From: Streptococcus urinalis 2285-97
GTDB lineage: Bacteria; Bacillota; Bacilli; Lactobacillales; Streptococcaceae
Reading direction: 5' to 3'
DNA length: 64,000 nucleotides
Assembly (NCBI RefSeq): GCF_000188055.2
Contig: NZ_AEUZ02000001.1
Location: 944,001 to 1,008,000 of the forward strand
In this document: positions 1 through 11,425 of the stretch, piece after piece
Layout: every line of letters begins with the position of its first letter
Position numbering within the stretch: the first letter of the stretch is position 1
Program-made: the position numbers and the translations under genes
The notes under the pieces: model-generated
Seen by the model: the letters and a program-made list of their open reading frames with translations, nothing else
Database searches by the model: none
Told to the model about the DNA's origin: nothing

Positions 1-609
1 GGTTTATCTGCATTGGTAAAAGCAGCAAATCAATTTTTTAATAAAAATCTTGCTACAAGAGAATTAGCTCAGATTGCAAAATTTGCATCAGGCTCTTCTT
101 CTAGATCTTTCTATGGTCCAATTGCAGCTTGGGATAAAGATAGTGGTGATATTTTTAGAGTTAACACTAATTTAAAAATGGCAATGATCATGTTAGTTTT
201 GACAGATCAAAAAAAACCTATTTCAAGTCGCGAAGGTATGAAATTAGCTTCTGAAACTTCTACTTATTTTCCTAAATGGGTAAAAGAATCAGAGGTAGAT
301 TATCAAAATATGCTAGATTATTTAGCCGAAGATGATTTTTCAGCAGTTGGTACATTAACTGAAAAAAATGCTTTAGCTATGCACCAAACTAATAAAGAAT
401 CTAAACCTGCTTTTAATTATTTAACACAAGAAACCTATCAGGCTATGGATAAGATTAGGGAGTTACGACAAAAAGGTTACGAGTGTTACTTTACAATGGA
501 TGCTGGTCCAAACGTAAAAGTTTTGTGTCTTGAAAGAGATTTAGATAAGATAGCTAAACTTTTAGAAAACGACTATCATATTATCAAATCTAAAACTGTG
601 GAGTTATAA
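1..609 (+). CDS. mvaD: Diphosphomevalonate decarboxylase, C-terminal part (5' end outside window)
   Basis: This is the C-terminal 202 residues of mevalonate diphosphate decarboxylase, which converts mevalonate-5-diphosphate to isopentenyl diphosphate with ATP. The frame is open from base 1 (GLSALVKAANQFF), so the TTG at base 13 is not a real start. The family is usually about 315-330 residues, so roughly a third is missing upstream. The GHMP-kinase-fold C-terminal pattern (LAQIAKFASGSSSRS, then TDQKKPISSREGM) is clear. The next gene, mvaK2, starts one base after the stop, so the genes form one mevalonate operon; mvaK1 would be expected upstream, outside the window. Confidence 0.95.
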   Translation, partial: GLSALVKAANQFFNKNLATRELAQIAKFASGSSSRSFYGPIAAWDKDSGDIFRVNTNLKMAMIMLVLTDQKKPISSREGMKLASETSTYFPKWVKESEVDYQNMLDYLAEDDFSAVGTLTEKNALAMHQTNKESKPAFNYLTQETYQAMDKIRELRQKGYECYFTMDAGPNVKVLCLERDLDKIAKLLENDYHIIKSKTVEL

Positions 610-610
610 A

Positions 611-2615
<2,005 letters not shown>

Positions 2616-2616
2616 A

Positions 2617-2646
2617 AAACTCACTTTAGGAAGTGAGTTTTTTTTG
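2617..2646. terminator. Bidirectional Rho-independent terminator between fni and the RofA-like gene
   Basis: A 10-bp perfect stem AAACTCACTT/AAGTGAGTTT with a 4-base loop is flanked by A-rich and T-rich tracts, so it can stop transcription from both convergent genes. It overlaps the 3' end of the minus-strand regulator gene. Confidence 0.9.
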
Positions 2647-4149
2647 TTGTAATTTTTGAATAAAACGTTGGTATTTTTCTTCTCTTAGATCGTAGATTGC
2701 ATTGTAGACATTATTTTGATATATGACATGGAAATTGAGAGAAATATTGACAAATAGATGTTCTTCTTGATGGTAGAGGTCTTTTAAATAGGACATATAC
2801 TGCTGAGAAGCAATAATAATACTTCTTTCTTTATCAATTTCATGATTATATAATTCTGTCAGTAGATTAACAGGTCTGATATCAGGTACTAATGACGTGA
2901 AATTGCGTTTTAATATTGCTGTAATTGTATTTAAATTGGAACGGTTATTGGAAAAAACATAAACTTTAACAGGTTCTATAAAATCTTTGATCACTTCTCC
3001 AATTTGTAATGTGAGGAGATAGATTAAATGTTTATCCAAATTGCCTATATAATTCTCCTTAATCATCCATTCTGAAATGATTTGATCAACTAATTCAAAT
3101 AGTATTTCTTTATTTTCTTCTTGCTTGTATTCAAATGTTTCATAAGTTGGAATTAAAGCGTGCATACTAAATAAAAATCGTTTCATTAAAAAGATCATGA
3201 GAATAGAAAAATCTTGTTGCTGTGTAATCTCTTGCCCCAAAAAGTGTGTAAATGCGTTGATTAAAGATTTCAAACTTGTTTTTCCATAAACCAAATCGAT
3301 AACATTATTAATATCCGTTTGAGACCATCTGTCTTTAAATAAGGGACTATTTGTTAAGCAATAAACGAGAAAAATATAATCAGCATCATTTTTTGATAGT
3401 AATAATCCATCAAATTGGTTTTTACATTTATTTTGTATTTTTAATATTTCGGGATACACAAATAATAATTTTAATGCGTCGAATTCTTTTGAAGTTGGAA
3501 TTTTGACATTTAAGTGATGTCTTTTCCATGTTAATGCAATTAAATAAGAGAAAAAGTAATATTCATCTGGTGATTTTTTTAAATAAGACTCTGAAACAGT
3601 AGTATTTGTCGCCATTATTAATTGGTCAACTAACTCTAAATCTTCGGTATCAAATTGATACATCGAAAAGCCAAAACGATAATCTAAGAGTGCAATTAAA
3701 AATCGAATACGATACTCAGGTCCATTAATCTTATTTTTATATATTGAAAGACCAGCTTCTTTCAAGAAAGAAAGGCATTTTTGTTTGAGACGATAACAAG
3801 TAGCTAGTGACAAAAATTGAGATTTTGCAAAGTCAGCTAGAGTCATATCTTTGGGGTCTAACAGATAAAAAAGTAGGTTGAGTACTTGAGAGTCTTTATA
3901 GATAGTGTAGTAATAATGTTTTCGCGAAGCAACACTTTGTTCCCTTAATATCATTTGTCCTTGATTAACGTCAATTACTAAACTTTCTTTAAAAGTTTCT
4001 TGTTATTCATCAAGAAGCTGCAAAATTACTTTTTCAGGTAAAATGATAATTTCATTTAGTTCATCAAAAGAAAGTTTTTTAAATTCGAAAAGCAAATTAA
4101 AAATTGTAATTTTATTAAGAATTTTGTCTTCAATATAATTTTCTAACAT
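2626..4149 (-). pseudogene. RofA/Nra-like (RALP) transcriptional regulator, interrupted by an in-frame TAA
   Basis: Read from an ATG at 4149, which has a good ribosome site (AGGAAG about 6 bases upstream), the frame gives MLENYIEDKILNKITIFNLL..., then a TAA at 4005-4003 (codon 49), then continues open in the same frame for 458 more codons. The total of about 507 residues is the usual size of RofA/Nra regulators. The downstream part matches the family: HTH region (LTLADFAKSQFLSLATCYRLK-like), the EYRIRFLIALLDYRFG segment and the SWKRH-like block. These proteins control surface adhesin genes, and this one is divergent from the thioester adhesin at 4440. A shorter 442-residue protein could start at 3954 but would lose the first HTH element and has no clear ribosome site. 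The stop is seen directly; loss of function is inferred. Confidence 0.85.
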
Positions 4150-4341
4150 AGCTACTTCCTAACATAATAATTTTGATTTTTACATATTAATGAGGCTTTG
4201 TCAATTGTTTGCAAGGAGTGTGATGCTATTAAAAAATTTACTGATGAATTAAAAAATGCATAAAAATAAAAAATACTACATAAAGATAAAAAATTCTCAG
4301 TAGGTAGTTAAAAGTAGTAATAATAATGAAACGAAAATAGA

Positions 4342-4370
4342 TTGTTAAAAAACAAATGTGTGGATATAAT
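4342..4370 (+). promoter_or_regulatory. Promoter of the thioester adhesin gene
   Basis: TTGTTA at 4342-4347 and TATAAT at 4365-4370 are separated by 17 bases, a near-consensus sigma-A promoter. It predicts a 5' leader of about 65 bases before the ATG at 4440. The upstream 4150-4340 stretch is very AT-rich and is the likely binding region for the divergent RofA-like regulator, but I see no defined operator. Confidence 0.65.
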
Positions 4371-4439
4371 GGTACAGTTGGTTCTAGAAACCATTATTTA
4401 GCTGAATAATAAATTATTAAAAATAAGGAATTTAATGAC

Positions 4440-6140
4440 ATGAAAAACAAAAAGATAATCTTAGCTGCTTTATCAGCAACATTTTTATTAGTGCTATTTA
4501 GTAATAATAAGATTTTAGCTAGTGAAAAATCAACAGAAAATAGTTTTGAAGCTTATTCAACTTTTAATAAAGAAATTAAAGACAATCATGCCATTTTTAT
4601 TAAGAGTAAGGAGAATGGTATGGATGATATTATTGCTTATTGTTTTAATTTTTCAAAAGAATTTCCAAACATAAAGGCTTTGAACAGACAAGAGACATCC
4701 AATTTTCAAAAGTATATCAAAAAATCTGCTGATATTACTACTATAGAAAGTTTAGCTGATAAAGAAAAATTAAAAGGTAATGCTTTAAATGATGCATTGA
4801 AAAAAGTCATATATAATGGCTATGGTCATGATTCTTCAAATTTAGCTGAAAAGTATCACCTAAGTGACAGTGACTTTAGATTGATAACACAATATGCAGT
4901 TTGGTATTATACAGAAGGATTTACTGAAGATTATATTCCTAAAGAATTACAACAAAATAAATCATCAGTTGAAGTCTATCAACTACTTACTGCAAAAGGA
5001 AATCAGAATTTACTCACTTCTCCTGAAGAAAATATTGAATTGACTTTATATCAATATCAATCTGACGATTATTCTCAAAAAATGTATCAAAATCTCTTAA
5101 GTATTGAAATAAAAAAAATCATTGGTAATCATATCGTAGATATCTTGCAAGATAGTCAAGCTAATATCTCAGGTGAGAATAGTCAAAATCAAGTTGTGGA
5201 AGAAAATGGAAATTCAAAATCTGATGAACATATTTCTGCAACAACTCAAATGAACTCAAATTCTCAATCCCAAGAAACAATCGAAGAAAGTCAGCCTCAA
5301 ATACAAACGTCACAAAGCCAAAATGTGACAATCACAGAAGAAATACCAGAAAATTCTTCAGAAGTCAGTCATAGTCAAGAAATGATAGAAACCCCTCAAT
5401 CAGAATTAGTAGTAACACAAGGTCAAGATATTTCTTTTACAGAAGAAACACAAGAAGGTATGTCAGGAACAAACCAAATACAAGAAACAATCGAAGAAAG
5501 TCATCCCCAAACACAAACGCCACAAAGCCAAAATGTGACAATCATAGAAGAAATACCCCAAAATTCTTCAGAAGTCAGTCATAGTCAAGAAATGATAGAA
5601 ACCCCTCAATCAGAATCAGTAGTAACACAAGGTCAAGATATTTCTTTTACAGAAGAAACACAAGAGGGCATGTCAGGAACAAACCAAATACAAGAAATAA
5701 TCGAAGAAAGTCAGCCTCAAACACAAACATCACAAAACCAAAATGTGACAATCACAGAAGAAATATACAAAAATGCTTCAGAAGCAAATCAAGTAAATGG
5801 ATTACAGAAAGAAACGACAAAAGAAATACAAGAAATAAAAAAGGATGAATCTCAAATTCAACAGAATATCAGAAAACAAGACTCTGTAGATCAAAACAAA
5901 AATGTTAATACGGAATCTCAAAAAGTATCAAAAGATGACAAGGTTGTTCAAGATAAAGCAAATAGTGTATCTCAGAAGTCAACAATAGTTGAAACTCCAT
6001 CTCATGCTAAAGCTACAAAAACTCTTGCAAAGCAGTTACCAAAAACGGGAGAGATTTCTTCTAAACTTACTGGATTATTAGGATTTACAATTACCGTCAT
6101 AACAAGTCTCTTTTTAATTCCAATCAGGAAAATGAAATAA
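4440..6140 (+). CDS. Thioester-domain LPXTG surface adhesin with repeats
   Basis: This 566-residue protein has a signal peptide (about residues 1-27, ending ILA-SEK), then a thioester domain: Cys68 in AYCFN and Gln151 in ITQYAVW match the Cys-Gln pair that forms an internal thioester in streptococcal adhesins such as SfbI and Cpa. A Gln/Glu/Ser/Thr-rich stalk follows with two complete 70-residue repeats and part of a third, then a Lys-rich segment and a sorting signal: LPKTG at 533-537, a hydrophobic helix and the basic tail RKMK. It is expected to be sortase-anchored to the wall and to bond covalently with host protein through the thioester. No pilin or dedicated sortase gene is adjacent, so this is a single-gene locus, divergent from a broken RofA-like gene. 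Confidence 0.88.
   Translation: MKNKKIILAALSATFLLVLFSNNKILASEKSTENSFEAYSTFNKEIKDNHAIFIKSKENGMDDIIAYCFNFSKEFPNIKALNRQETSNFQKYIKKSADITTIESLADKEKLKGNALNDALKKVIYNGYGHDSSNLAEKYHLSDSDFRLITQYAVWYYTEGFTEDYIPKELQQNKSSVEVYQLLTAKGNQNLLTSPEENIELTLYQYQSDDYSQKMYQNLLSIEIKKIIGNHIVDILQDSQANISGENSQNQVVEENGNSKSDEHISATTQMNSNSQSQETIEESQPQIQTSQSQNVTITEEIPENSSEVSHSQEMIETPQSELVVTQGQDISFTEETQEGMSGTNQIQETIEESHPQTQTPQSQNVTIIEEIPQNSSEVSHSQEMIETPQSESVVTQGQDISFTEETQEGMSGTNQIQEIIEESQPQTQTSQNQNVTITEEIYKNASEANQVNGLQKETTKEIQEIKKDESQIQQNIRKQDSVDQNKNVNTESQKVSKDDKVVQDKANSVSQKSTIVETPSHAKATKTLAKQLPKTGEISSKLTGLLGFTITVITSLFLIPIRKMK
5271..5785 (+). repeat. Tandem 210-bp repeats in the adhesin stalk
   Basis: The unit beginning CAAGAAACAATCGAAGAAAG recurs at 5271, 5481 and 5691, exactly 210 bases (70 codons) apart. 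The first two copies are nearly identical and the third is partial, decaying after about 95 bases. Such repeats vary in copy number by slippage or recombination and set stalk length. Confidence 0.93.
6036..6050 (+). other. LPXTG sortase motif coding segment
   Basis: The codons encode LPKTG (residues 533-537 of the adhesin), followed by a hydrophobic segment of about 20 residues and a positively charged end, the standard sortase A substrate layout. Confidence 0.92.
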
Positions 6141-6168
6141 AAAGAACCAGTCTAAACTGGTTCTTTTT
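6141..6168. terminator. Terminator between the adhesin and hemolysin III-like genes
   Basis: The stem AAAGAACCAG/CTGGTTCTTT with a TCTAAA loop lies between the convergent genes, with T tracts on both strands, so it is probably bidirectional. Confidence 0.88.
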
Positions 6169-6826
6169 AAGCTAGCATGTAAAAAACAATTGCTATATAT
6201 TGGAGTGCAGAAGCAAGCAAAATAAAGAGATGCCAAATCATATGGTCGTATAGTCGTTTACGTGAATAAAAGATAGCTCCCACTGTATAAGATAAGCCAC
6301 CAGCTAACATGAGTAGCCAAAAGGCAATGCCTGTTTTAGCAATAATAGCTGGAATAACAAAGACAACTAACCATCCCATTAATAAATAAAGAAAAAGACT
6401 AAATTTATCATTAATTTTTTTGGCAAAAATTTTATAAAGAATACCAAAAAGTGTTGCACCCCATTGTAAAATGATAATTGTATAACCAAGCCAACCACCC
6501 AGTAGAGAAAGTGCGACAGGTGTGTAACTTCCTGCAATGGCAATGTATATCATACTATGATCGATAATTCTCAAAATAAATTTTTGAGGTGAATTATATG
6601 ACATTGCATGGTAAATGGTAGAAGACAAAAACATTAAAAACAAGCTAATCACAAATATGGACATGTCTAGAGATGCCTTTGAACCATAATGACTATAAGA
6701 ATAAATAGCAGTTATAGGTAATAAAATCAACATAATAACTGAACCAACAGCATGTGTCACACTGTTAGCGACTTCTTCACCGAAACTCAATTGTTTACTT
6801 AATTTTAAATTTAAATTTGCGTTCAT
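6167..6826 (-). CDS. Hemolysin III / PAQR family membrane protein
   Basis: This 219-residue protein has about seven hydrophobic segments, typical of the bacterial hemolysin III (YqfA-like, PAQR) family. The family's conserved polar residues are present: EEVANSVTHAVG near the N-terminus, SSTIYHAMS in the third segment and the C-terminal MIWHLFILLASALQY. PAQR proteins carry a metal site built from such His and Asp/Ser residues. The bacterial function is not settled, and hemolysis by this family is doubtful in general. The start overlaps the end of the upstream DUF1836 gene by four bases (ATGA), so they are translationally coupled. Confidence 0.88.
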   Translation of the reverse strand: MNANLNLKLSKQLSFGEEVANSVTHAVGSVIMLILLPITAIYSYSHYGSKASLDMSIFVISLFLMFLSSTIYHAMSYNSPQKFILRIIDHSMIYIAIAGSYTPVALSLLGGWLGYTIIILQWGATLFGILYKIFAKKINDKFSLFLYLLMGWLVVFVIPAIIAKTGIAFWLLMLAGGLSYTVGAIFYSRKRLYDHMIWHLFILLASALQYIAIVFYMLA

Positions 6827-7260
6827 TGATTATCTCCTTCTAAGAATGTCATTAATTCATGTGTTTTTAAATACAACTTATAAGTTTCACATGCAGTAAT
6901 AACAATTTGAGGTATTGTTTGATTTTCTTCTTCATTCATACAATTAACAAAAGCATCATACATTTCTTTAGAATCATTATGTTGTGTTAGTAAGGTCAAG
7001 GTCTGACTAATTTCTTGAATCGAAAAGACATTTTTTAAAGCAGTAATAACAATTAGCCTAGCAACTTGATGTCTTTGATATTTCTTTTTGATTGGTTTTT
7101 CTAAATGACCATGCTTAACATAATTATTGATCATTGAAGCCGTTAAACCTTTGTCATTTGCAAAAGTAGAAGTTGTGGTTAACTCATTGACATATAGCAG
7201 TACTTGGTCTAAATATAAATCTAGTTCTGGTAATTCATTCCATTTAGGACAATGTTTCAT
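6823..7260 (-). CDS. DUF1836 family protein, probable MerR-like DNA-binding regulator
   Basis: This 145-residue protein matches the DUF1836 type: an N-terminal helix-turn-helix-like part (GLTASMINNYVKHGHLEKP, then KYQRHQVARLIVITALK) that resembles MerR-type winged helices, then a helical tail. It is coupled by overlap with the hemolysin III-like gene downstream, and the pairing recurs in streptococci, so it may regulate that gene. The assignment rests on sequence pattern only. Confidence 0.72.
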   Translation of the reverse strand: MKHCPKWNELPELDLYLDQVLLYVNELTTTSTFANDKGLTASMINNYVKHGHLEKPIKKKYQRHQVARLIVITALKNVFSIQEISQTLTLLTQHNDSKEMYDAFVNCMNEEENQTIPQIVITACETYKLYLKTHELMTFLEGDNQ

Positions 7261-7337
7261 CTAATTATCTCCTATACAACATCTAGTATCAATAACTAGA
7301 TTATACGTTTAATAAAAATGTTTGTCAACTAAAAACA

Positions 7338-7369
7338 TAAAAAAAAGAAAACTAAAAAAATTAGTTTTC
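7338..7369 (-). terminator. Terminator overlapping the mvaA stop codon
   Basis: On the minus strand the stem GAAAACTAA/TTAGTTTTC is followed by a run of T. The TAA stop of mvaA lies inside the left arm of the stem. Confidence 0.85.
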
Positions 7370-8638
7370 GTTTCGTATAGACTCTAATAGACTCTTGGCT
7401 GTCTCTAGATTCATTGGTTTTGATTTTATCAATTGTTTCATTAAGAGAGGTAATTCTGCATGTTGAGCACCTGCTAATAGTGCTAAAGATTTTGCTTGAA
7501 GTTTCATATGACCAGCTTGGATACCTTGATTTGTCAGTGCTTTTAAGGCAGCAAAGTTTTGAGCCAATCCCATAGCAACTATTATTTGAGCCAGTTCTTT
7601 TGCTTTTGGATTTCCAAGACAATCATGTGCGATTTGAACACTTGGATTTAGTCCAATTGATCCTCCTTTGGTAGCAATTGGCATTGGTAGTGTTAATTGT
7701 CCTTCTAATTTTTGAGTTTTAGTGTTGAATTGCCATTGTGAAAGTCCTCGATATTGACCATCTTTACAAGCAAAAGCATGGCAAGCTGACTCAATAGCAC
7801 GCCAGTCATTTCCAGTCGTTAGAACAATAGCATCAATACCATTTAGGATACCTTTATTATGCGTCGTAGCCCTATAAATATCGACTTGAGCAAGCTTTGA
7901 AGCTAATTCTATTTTTTTGGCAAGGATTTTTGCTTCTTCTTTATTACGACTAAGGTAGTTTAATCGAACTTCACAAGTTGCTGTTACTAAAGATTCTGTT
8001 GCATAATTGGAAAGAATTGCCATTAGAGAATCAGCATGAGCTATTTTTTCAAGTTCAGAAGAAATAGCTTCAAGCATTGTATTTAACATATTTGCTCCCA
8101 TGGCTTCTTGTGTATCAACACTTAAATAAACAATGAGAAATTCGTCTTTTTCTTCAGTCCAAAGCGATTTAGCACCACCACCGCGTTTTACAATAGAAGG
8201 ATAAGCTTGATTTGCAATATCTAAAAGTAGTTTTTCAGCTTCTTTTATTGCCATTTTTGACTTAACCAAATCATCGCAATGATATAAAGCGACTTGACCA
8301 ATCATTTGTCGATTTTGTAACTTAGTTTTAAACCCACCTGATTTATCAATGATTTTTGAAGCATAACTAGCAGCAGCAACTACTGAGGGTTCCTCAGTAA
8401 CAAAAGGTACTTGATAATAGTCTCCATTGATATTGACATTTGGGACTAGACTAAATGGAAGGGCCAGACGACCAATGACATTTTCAGTCATTTGATTTGC
8501 AACGTCTAGTGGAAGTAACGCTTGCTTCTTAAGATAATCCTGGTTTGCAGATGAAAGTAGCATTTTTTCTGATAACATTGCGATACGTTCTTCTGGTTCT
8601 TTTTTTGAAAAAGCTGTCCAATTAATTTTTGATTTCAT
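7361..8638 (-). CDS. mvaA: Hydroxymethylglutaryl-CoA reductase, class II
   Basis: This 425-residue enzyme reduces HMG-CoA to mevalonate. Class II reductase features are visible: ENVIGRLALPFSLVPN near residue 53, the HNKGILNGIDAIVLTTGND block with the catalytic Lys and Asp, and the C-terminal QAGHMKLQAK segment with the catalytic His. The length is that of bacterial class II enzymes. Its ATG overlaps the end of mvaS by 17 bases, so the pair is one minus-strand operon producing mevalonate for the mvaD-mvaK2-fni genes at the start of the window. Confidence 0.95.
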   Translation of the reverse strand: MKSKINWTAFSKKEPEERIAMLSEKMLLSSANQDYLKKQALLPLDVANQMTENVIGRLALPFSLVPNVNINGDYYQVPFVTEEPSVVAAASYASKIIDKSGGFKTKLQNRQMIGQVALYHCDDLVKSKMAIKEAEKLLLDIANQAYPSIVKRGGGAKSLWTEEKDEFLIVYLSVDTQEAMGANMLNTMLEAISSELEKIAHADSLMAILSNYATESLVTATCEVRLNYLSRNKEEAKILAKKIELASKLAQVDIYRATTHNKGILNGIDAIVLTTGNDWRAIESACHAFACKDGQYRGLSQWQFNTKTQKLEGQLTLPMPIATKGGSIGLNPSVQIAHDCLGNPKAKELAQIIVAMGLAQNFAALKALTNQGIQAGHMKLQAKSLALLAGAQHAELPLLMKQLIKSKPMNLETAKSLLESIRNEN

Positions 8639-9803
8639 TTGTATTGACGTAGATTCTTTGATGTTCTTTGATTTGCTCTAAAGCAAATTCTCCAGTTTTA
8701 TAAGCATTAAAGTTAGCATTGCCTTCTTCATCCAAACATGCTTCTTCATAAAATAATTCTTCATATTCTTTTACAGAAATGGATTGACGATTGTTAAGCT
8801 TATCAAGACGATTCAATTGAAGTTGATTTTGATAACCTTCAACTAAGGTCATGCTAAAAATTTCACTTACAGCACCAGATCCATACGAAAATAAAGCAAT
8901 GGTGTCTCCCGCCTTTAAGTGATTACTATTTTCAAGAAGTGACAACAAGCCGAGATACAAAGAACCTGAATAAATATTGCCGACTTGTCGACTATAAGCT
9001 ATGGATGCTTGAAAATGTTCATTTAATTTTTTACTGTGTTCAGTATCAAGGTCTTTAGGTAAAACTTTTTTAAGACCTTTTAATGCTAATTTTGGAAATG
9101 GAATATGGAAACAAAACGCATCAAAATCAGTTATGGATTTACCTTGTCTATTTTGAAATTCTTTCCAAGTTGTTTTGAGTGAATCTAAGTATTGTTTTGT
9201 TGAGTAAATACCATTTACAAATGGTGTCGTTGAATAATTGGGTCTCCAAAAATCCATTATATCTCGTGTCTGAGCAAGGTTATCATTATTAAAAGTAAGA
9301 ATTCTTGGATCTTTTTTTAGGATAAAGGCTATAGCTCCTGAACCTTGTGTGGATTCACCTGCAGAATGAATCCCATATTTTGCAATGTCACTAGCAATCA
9401 CTAAAACACGAGATTCAGGGTGTGCACCGATATGTAAATTTGCATAATCTAAGGCAGCAGTAGCACTATAACAAGCTTCTTTCATCTCTATTGAGCGAGC
9501 GAATGGTTGAATATTTAATAGTCTATGAATATAAATACTTGCGGCTTTTGACTGATCTATACTTGATTCTGTGGCAAAAATAATGAGATCAATCTTTTGA
9601 CGATCTTCATCAGTTATAATTTGATTTGCCGCACTAGCACCAAGAGTTATGATATCTTCAGTTATTGGAGTGATACTAAGTGCATCTAACATTAAGCCTT
9701 GACTGTATTTTTCTGGATCAGCTCCTCGAGCAATTGCTAAGTCATTCATATTAAGAACATACTGGCTAGTTGAAAAACCAATTTTGTCAATTCCAATTTT
9801 CAT
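8622..9803 (-). CDS. mvaS: Hydroxymethylglutaryl-CoA synthase
   Basis: This 393-residue thiolase-fold enzyme condenses acetyl-CoA with acetoacetyl-CoA. The catalytic triad is at the positions known from bacterial MvaS: Glu79 (FATESSID), Cys111 (MKEACYSAT) and His233 (CFHIPFPK). It is the first gene of the mvaS-mvaA unit, preceded by AGAAGGAAAA as ribosome site and a consensus promoter. Confidence 0.96.
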   Translation of the reverse strand: MKIGIDKIGFSTSQYVLNMNDLAIARGADPEKYSQGLMLDALSITPITEDIITLGASAANQIITDEDRQKIDLIIFATESSIDQSKAASIYIHRLLNIQPFARSIEMKEACYSATAALDYANLHIGAHPESRVLVIASDIAKYGIHSAGESTQGSGAIAFILKKDPRILTFNNDNLAQTRDIMDFWRPNYSTTPFVNGIYSTKQYLDSLKTTWKEFQNRQGKSITDFDAFCFHIPFPKLALKGLKKVLPKDLDTEHSKKLNEHFQASIAYSRQVGNIYSGSLYLGLLSLLENSNHLKAGDTIALFSYGSGAVSEIFSMTLVEGYQNQLQLNRLDKLNNRQSISVKEYEELFYEEACLDEEGNANFNAYKTGEFALEQIKEHQRIYVNTNEIKN

Positions 9804-9854
9804 AATTTTCCTTCTTAATTATAGTGTTAAACTTATTTTAGTCCATTTTATTTT

Positions 9855-9883
9855 ATCATAACTTTATCATTTAAGGATGTCAA
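9855..9883 (-). promoter_or_regulatory. Promoter of mvaS-mvaA
   Basis: On the minus strand TTGACA (9883-9878) and TATGAT (9860-9855) are 17 bases apart. Transcription would start around 9848, about 45 bases before the mvaS ATG. Confidence 0.75.
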
Positions 9884-9991
9884 AAAACCAATATTTTGAA
9901 AAATCAAAGCAAAAGAGCGCTTTAAATAATTTTCTGGTATTTTTCCTTAATTTTTTATAAAATATAGAGTAATGGAAAAGGAGAACTGACA

Positions 9992-10831
9992 ATGACAAAA
10001 GCAGATGACATTTTCAAAACAAATATTCGTAAAATTCTTGACGAAGGTGTTTTCAGCCAACAGGCAAGACCAAAGTATAAAAATGGCAAAACAGCACATT
10101 CTAAATATATTACGGGTGCATTTGCTGAGTATGATTTGTCAAAAGGTGAGTTTCCTATTACAACATTAAGACCAATTCCAATTAAATCAGCTATAAAAGA
10201 ATTGTTGTGGATTTATCAAGATCAAAGCAATTCACTTGATTTATTAGAGGACAAATACAATGTTCATTATTGGAATGAATGGGAAGTGGGTCAAACAAGA
10301 ACTATCGGTGAGCGATATGGTGCAGTCGTCAAAAAACACCATATCATCGAAAAAATATTAAAACAACTTGAAGATAATCCTTGGAATAGAAGAAATGTTA
10401 TCTCACTTTGGGACTATGAAGCATTTGAAGCAAGTGAAGGATTACTGCCTTGTGCATTTCAAACGATGTTAGATGTAAGACAAGTTGGTGATGATATTTA
10501 TTTGGATGCGACCTTAACACAAAGATCAAACGATATGCTGGTTGCACATCATATTAATGCCATGCAATATGTTGCTTTACAATTAATGATTGCAAAACAT
10601 TTTGGTTGGAAAGTTGGTAAATTTTTCTACTTTATTAATAATCTTCATATCTATGATAACCAATTTGAACAGGCTCATGAATTGTTATCAAGACAATCAA
10701 CCAATTGTCACCCCAAATTAGTTCTAAATGTTCCTGATAAAACAAACTTTTTCGACATAAAAGCAGAAGATTTTGAACTAATTGATTATGATCCTGTTAA
10801 ACCTCAATTAAGCTTTGACCTAGCTATATAG
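9992..10831 (+). CDS. thyA: Thymidylate synthase
   Basis: This 279-residue enzyme methylates dUMP to dTMP using methylene-tetrahydrofolate. The nucleophile is Cys154 in LLPCAFQTM; the folate/dUMP segments [18 protein letters not shown] and [14 protein letters not shown] are intact. The ribosome site AAAGGAG precedes the ATG. It has its own terminator but lies directly upstream of folA, the enzyme that recycles its dihydrofolate product. Confidence 0.96.
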   Translation: MTKADDIFKTNIRKILDEGVFSQQARPKYKNGKTAHSKYITGAFAEYDLSKGEFPITTLRPIPIKSAIKELLWIYQDQSNSLDLLEDKYNVHYWNEWEVGQTRTIGERYGAVVKKHHIIEKILKQLEDNPWNRRNVISLWDYEAFEASEGLLPCAFQTMLDVRQVGDDIYLDATLTQRSNDMLVAHHINAMQYVALQLMIAKHFGWKVGKFFYFINNLHIYDNQFEQAHELLSRQSTNCHPKLVLNVPDKTNFFDIKAEDFELIDYDPVKPQLSFDLAI

Positions 10832-10839
10832 CTGTCTTG

Positions 10840-10867
10840 CAGAGTGTTTTTTATCTCTGCATTTTTT
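10840..10867 (+). terminator. Terminator after thyA
   Basis: The short stem GCAGAG/CTCTGC with a 9-base loop is followed by ATTTTTT. It is weak, so read-through to folA is possible. Confidence 0.6.
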
Positions 10868-10914
10868 ATGGTTTTTTGATAGAATATGATAAATGTATAG
10901 GAAGTATTTTGTAA

Positions 10915-11424
10915 ATGACAAAGAGAATAATTGCCATTTGGGCTGAAGACGAAAATGGACTCATCGGTGTTGATGGTAGATTACCATGGCGATTACCAAA
11001 AGAGTTGAATCATTTTAAAGAAACAACAATGGGACAGGCACTTTTAATGGGTCGTGTCACATTTGATGGAATGAATAGACGAGTATTACCAGGTCGAAAA
11101 ACCATTATTTTATCTAAAAATCTGGACTTAGACTCACAAACAATCACAGTTCTTAATAGTAGAGAAGCTGTCTTAGATTGGTTTAATCATCAAGATTTAG
11201 ACTTATTTATCATAGGTGGTTCAAAGGTTTTTGAAACGTTCCAAAACGATTTTGATGCTATCATAAAAACGAAAGTACATGGCAAATTTGCTGGTGATAC
11301 ATACTTTCCAACTATTGATTTAAGTCATTTCAAAGAAGTATCTCATCAAGAATTTAATAAAGATGACAAAAATAGTCATGATTTTACGGTTCATGTTTAT
11401 GAAAAAATAGAGGAGTCAAAATAA
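10915..11424 (+). CDS. folA: Dihydrofolate reductase
   Basis: This 169-residue enzyme reduces dihydrofolate with NADPH and is the trimethoprim target. Family marks are IAIWAEDENGLIGVDGRLPW, the PKELNHFKETT helix with the acidic active-site residue, LMGRVTFDGM for NADPH binding, and FIIGGSKVFE. The ATG follows AGGAAG. It lies between thyA and clpX, a conserved streptococcal order. Confidence 0.95.
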   Translation: MTKRIIAIWAEDENGLIGVDGRLPWRLPKELNHFKETTMGQALLMGRVTFDGMNRRVLPGRKTIILSKNLDLDSQTITVLNSREAVLDWFNHQDLDLFIIGGSKVFETFQNDFDAIIKTKVHGKFAGDTYFPTIDLSHFKEVSHQEFNKDDKNSHDFTVHVYEKIEESK

Positions 11425-11425
11425 G

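Noticed and set aside
7329..7622. 97-codon minus-strand frame over the end of mvaA
   Set aside because: It overlaps mvaA on the same strand in another frame, is unlike any protein and runs through the mvaA terminator.
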